From NCBI GenBank assembly GCA_002790655.1, contig PFVO01000008.1:1-49114 (forward strand): a stretch of DNA of 49,114 nucleotides, written 5' to 3'. The translations under genes were made by a program, and so were the position numbers. The notes beneath the pieces are model-generated. The model had not been told where the DNA came from and searched no databases. It saw nothing but the letters and a program-made list of their open reading frames with translations. The stretch comes from Candidatus Moranbacteria bacterium CG_4_9_14_3_um_filter_44_28. GTDB taxonomy: Bacteria; Patescibacteriota; Minisyncoccia; Moranbacterales; UBA11712. Every line of letters starts with the position of its first letter. The stretch's first letter is position 1. Below, piece by piece: positions 46,918 to 49,114 of this stretch.

Positions 46918-47808
46918 TTACTTCTGGCACCGGGGGCAAAAGAAGGTCCCGCGTTGCCCCATTTTTTCTCTCTGAATAATTGTACCACACCGCGGACATT
47001 TCTTGCCAGCCTGACGGTAGACTTTCATAACTTCCTGAAATCTTCCCGGCGCGCCAGCTGTGTCGCGGTAGTCGGAATCTGACGTCCCGCGAAGTTTTAT
47101 CGCTTTTTCAAGAACTTTTTTGATAGCTATGAATAATTTTCGCCTCTCTTCTTTTTTTACTTTATCCGCCGGGCGGCTCGGCAAAATTCCGGCTTCAAAC
47201 AAAATTTCGCTGATATAAATATTTCCGATTCCGGCAATTTTACTCTGGTCCATCAAGAGTAGCTTGATTTTCGTTTTTCGCTTGTCCAGAATCTCGTCAA
47301 ATTTTTCAAAAGTGAAATCGGCGTTCATTGCGTCCACTCCTAACTTCCCGATTTCCCCAATCTCCCCGATTTTATCCGAATCCACCAACATTATTTTTCC
47401 AAATTTTCGAAGATCCGAAAACTCCAACGTTCTCCCGGATTTGAGGTAAAAAATATGATGAATATATTGATTGACTTTTTCAGAAAAATAATCACCCCCC
47501 CTTTTGTTCCCCCCCTTGGCAAGGGGGGGAGGTGGAGGGGGGATCCTGTAATTTTTCGGCTTAACGAGCAAATGTCCCGTCATTTTGAGATGAATATAAA
47601 TCGTTCTCCCACCCGATAAATTCAAAAAGATATTTTTTCCAATTCTTTTCGCTCCCAAAATTTCTCTATCCCTTATCTCTTTCTCAAATCTCTCGAGCGG
47701 TATTTTCACCGACTTTTTCCAGTCACTCCAAAAACCGGTGATTATATCACCCTTGATTTTTCCGTTCAAATCCGAAATGATTGTTTGAACTTCGGGTAAT
47801 TCCGGCAT
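46918..47808 (-). CDS. mutM: Formamidopyrimidine-DNA glycosylase
   Basis: 296 residues. Catalytic Pro2 and Glu3 (MPELPEVQT), Lys57 region (AKRIGKNIF), HLKMTGHLLV, SDLRKFG, MDQSKIAGIGNIY and a C-terminal zinc finger (CPRC-x16-CPRC). Removes 8-oxoguanine and ring-opened purines. Two in-frame inserts: a C-rich palindrome (residues about 88-107, 47494-47542) between HLLVKP and FSEKV, and a KIGEIGEIGKLG tandem repeat (47346-47373, residues about 146-157). Both lie at loops by comparison with the family. It follows polA by 10 bp. Confidence 0.95.
   Translation of the reverse strand: MPELPEVQTIISDLNGKIKGDIITGFWSDWKKSVKIPLERFEKEIRDREILGAKRIGKNIFLNLSGGRTIYIHLKMTGHLLVKPKNYRIPPPPPPLAKGGNKRGGDYFSEKVNQYIHHIFYLKSGRTLEFSDLRKFGKIMLVDSDKIGEIGEIGKLGVDAMNADFTFEKFDEILDKRKTKIKLLLMDQSKIAGIGNIYISEILFEAGILPSRPADKVKKEERRKLFIAIKKVLEKAIKLRGTSDSDYRDTAGAPGRFQEVMKVYRQAGKKCPRCGTIIQREKMGQRGTFFCPRCQK
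47346..47373. repeat. In-frame GGGGAGATT-type repeat in mutM
   Basis: Coding strand units near ATCGGGGAGATTGGGGAAAT, matching pyk and murE. Confidence 0.8.
47494..47542. repeat. C-rich palindrome in mutM
   Basis: CCCCCCCTTGGCAAGGGGGG core hairpin with longer C- and G-rich arms. Encodes the Pro-rich IPPPPPPLAKGG peptide in frame. Confidence 0.85.
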
Positions 47809-47818
47809 AAGCGCTTCG

Positions 47819-49114
47819 CTAAATTTCCCCCCAATTATCTCCTACTTTCACGTCTGCTGCCAGCGGGGCTGAAAGTTTATAGATGCTTTCCATCGTTGCT
47901 TTGATATCTTTGGCGAGTTTCTCCACTGCCTCTTCCGGAACTTCAAAAAGAAGTTCGTCATGAATCTGAAGAACCATTCGAGCTTTAGGATGTTTCTCTC
48001 GAATCAATTTATCCGCTTCAATCATTGCCAGTTTGATAATATCGGCCGCCAGCCCCTGAATGGGCATATTGACCGCCATCCTTTCGGCTTGATTGCGAAG
48101 CTGAATGTTAGTCGAATTAATCTCCGGAATATAGCGGCGTCGGCCGAGTTCGGTCTCAACATAACCTTTCTCGCGAGCGGAAATTTTCACTTCATCCAAA
48201 AATTGAGCCACTTGGGGATAGTTCTCAAAATATTTGCGAATGAATTCGCGGGCCTCTTCCTGCTTCACTCCCGCGCTCTGGGCAAAGCCGAAAGTGCTCA
48301 TTCCATATATAATCCCGAAATTGAGAGCTTTGGCCGCCCGGCGCATCTTGTCCGTGACTTTTCCCGGATCAATCTTATTGATTCGGGCCGCCGTTGCCGT
48401 GTGGATATCTTCATTATTAAGAAATGTTGTAATCATTTTCACGTCGCCGGAGAGATGAGCGACGATGTGAAGCTCGATTTGCGAATAATCAGCGCTTATC
48501 AATTTGTAGCCGTTTTCTGCTTCAAAAGCGGTTCGAATAAGCTGTCCCAGTTCTGTACGGATAGGAATATTTTGCAAATTTGGCTCTGAAGAAGACAAGC
48601 GGCCAGTAGCTGTCACAGCCTGATTGAAAGTTGTGTGAATTCTTGATTTTTCATCAGCCAGATTCGGAAGTGTATCGAGATATGTCGTTTTCAGTTTGAA
48701 TAATTCTCTGTACTCCTCGATTTTTCCGATTATTGGGTGAAGACCTTTTATTTTCTGAAGTTCCGGCGAAGCCGTTGAAAAACCGGTTTTCCCCTTTTTA
48801 ATGTCTTTGGCGGGAATTTTCAGCTTTTCAAATAAAACTTCCCGCAGTTGAACCGAGGAATTGACGTTGAATTCAGCGCCCGCCAATTTTTGAATTTCCT
48901 TTTCCAGCTTCTTGACTCTCCGGTCGAGCTTGGCCGAAATTCCCTTGAGCACTGTTTTGTTTATCTTTATTCCCGCCTTTTCCATATCAGCCAAAATCTC
49001 AACGAGTGGCATCTCAAGCTCCTCAAAAAGATTCTTCAATGTTTTCTCTCTTCCCTCGGAAATCTGCTCCCGGCTGATTTCCTCGAGTTTTTCCTCGAGT
49101 TTTTCCTTGAGCGC
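47819..49114 (-). CDS. polA: DNA polymerase I, C-terminal part
   Basis: 432 codons, incomplete at the right edge of the window; the frame is open to the edge. The polymerase domain has motif A (ADYSQIELHIVAHLS), motif B (RRAAKALNFGIIYGMSTFGF) and motif C (QIHDELLFEV), ending at the family's usual NWGEI. Any 5'-nuclease or 3'-5' exonuclease domain lies outside the window. The first visible residues are a KLEEKLEEKLEE helix encoded by a 12-bp tandem repeat (49081-49107). It ends in TAG, which shows that TAG is a real stop here. Confidence 0.95.
   Translation of the reverse strand, partial: ALKEKLEEKLEEISREQISEGREKTLKNLFEELEMPLVEILADMEKAGIKINKTVLKGISAKLDRRVKKLEKEIQKLAGAEFNVNSSVQLREVLFEKLKIPAKDIKKGKTGFSTASPELQKIKGLHPIIGKIEEYRELFKLKTTYLDTLPNLADEKSRIHTTFNQAVTATGRLSSSEPNLQNIPIRTELGQLIRTAFEAENGYKLISADYSQIELHIVAHLSGDVKMITTFLNNEDIHTATAARINKIDPGKVTDKMRRAAKALNFGIIYGMSTFGFAQSAGVKQEEAREFIRKYFENYPQVAQFLDEVKISAREKGYVETELGRRRYIPEINSTNIQLRNQAERMAVNMPIQGLAADIIKLAMIEADKLIREKHPKARMVLQIHDELLFEVPEEAVEKLAKDIKATMESIYKLSAPLAADVKVGDNWGEI

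Noticed and set aside
49081-49107. Tandem repeat at the right edge as another inserted family
   Set aside because: The 12-bp units encode a KLEEKLEE helix that could be natural coiled coil; too little of the gene is visible to decide.
1-49114. Genome-wide reassignment of TAG to an amino acid
   Set aside because: polA, purL, pyk, the DUF212 gene and the DUF5684 gene all end in TAG exactly where their families end, so TAG is a working stop. Site-specific readthrough is not excluded.
1-49114. UGA recoded to glycine, as in some Patescibacteria
   Set aside because: Many genes end in TGA at the expected point and no in-frame TGA occurs within a conserved protein here.

Overview
The window reads as chromosomal DNA of a Candidate Phyla Radiation (Patescibacteria) bacterium, most likely Parcubacteria-like. 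This is inferred from gene content: DUF5684, DUF4870, DUF3048 and DUF3175 proteins, a DUF5678/retropepsin couplet, a CxxC-x17-CxxC zinc ribbon protein, membrane-anchored lysozyme-like proteins, and short, tightly packed operons. The code is standard: polA, purL and pyk end in TAG, and many other genes end in TAA or TGA, so UGA is not recoded here. There is no rRNA, CRISPR array, prophage or classical insertion sequence. One tRNA gene, tRNA-Ser(GGA), is present.

Layout. 1-8.8 kb is accessory: a copper module (CopA start plus a SafE-cupredoxin protein), an HtrA-like protease, a metallophosphoesterase, ArsM, a HEPN/MNT pair and a decayed DUF5678/retropepsin couplet. 8.9-18 kb holds lgt and two convergent purine clusters: purB and a purC-purE fusion on +, then purL-purQ-(P-loop NTPase)-purM on -. 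Between them they cover the middle steps of IMP synthesis; purF, purD and purH are not in the window. 18.1-21.3 kb is an accessory block: an AdoMet-decarboxylase-like protein, a HAD phosphatase, a broken purN-like gene, a GIY-YIG gene inside perfect inverted repeats, and a zinc ribbon/RGG protein. 21.3-24.4 kb encodes exported cell-wall enzymes. 24.5-27.6 kb is dnaG-rpoD. 27.6-30.8 kb contains cutA, a frameshifted superoxide reductase, a radical SAM protein, DUF3175, a doubly interrupted TIM-barrel epimerase, a zinc ribbon protein and the tRNA. 30.9-38.3 kb has pyk-ppsA, htpX and lemA among membrane proteins. 38.4-49.1 kb carries envelope and replication/repair genes: DUF212, a MurE-type ligase, FemAB, ruvA, rpsT, a TrmB regulator, holA, DUF3048, mutM and polA.

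Two genome-wide patterns stand out. First, accessory genes often carry one or two in-frame stops (TAG in the SafE, purN-like and epimerase genes; TAA in the retropepsin and GNAT genes) or a one-base homopolymer indel (DUF5678, superoxide reductase, probably GIY-YIG), while the protein on both sides stays well conserved. Housekeeping genes are intact. Second, short palindromes and short-period tandem repeats lie between genes and also in frame inside conserved proteins (copA, superoxide reductase, ppsA, the gene at 35.4-35.8 kb, mutM, pyk, murE, dnaG, femAB), adding peptide segments apparently at loops. The best pair is a 61-bp palindromic element, about 92% identical, present in ppsA and in the 35.4-kb gene in opposite orientations relative to the reading frame. 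The GIY-YIG gene bounded by 21-bp perfect inverted repeats looks like a minimal mobile unit.
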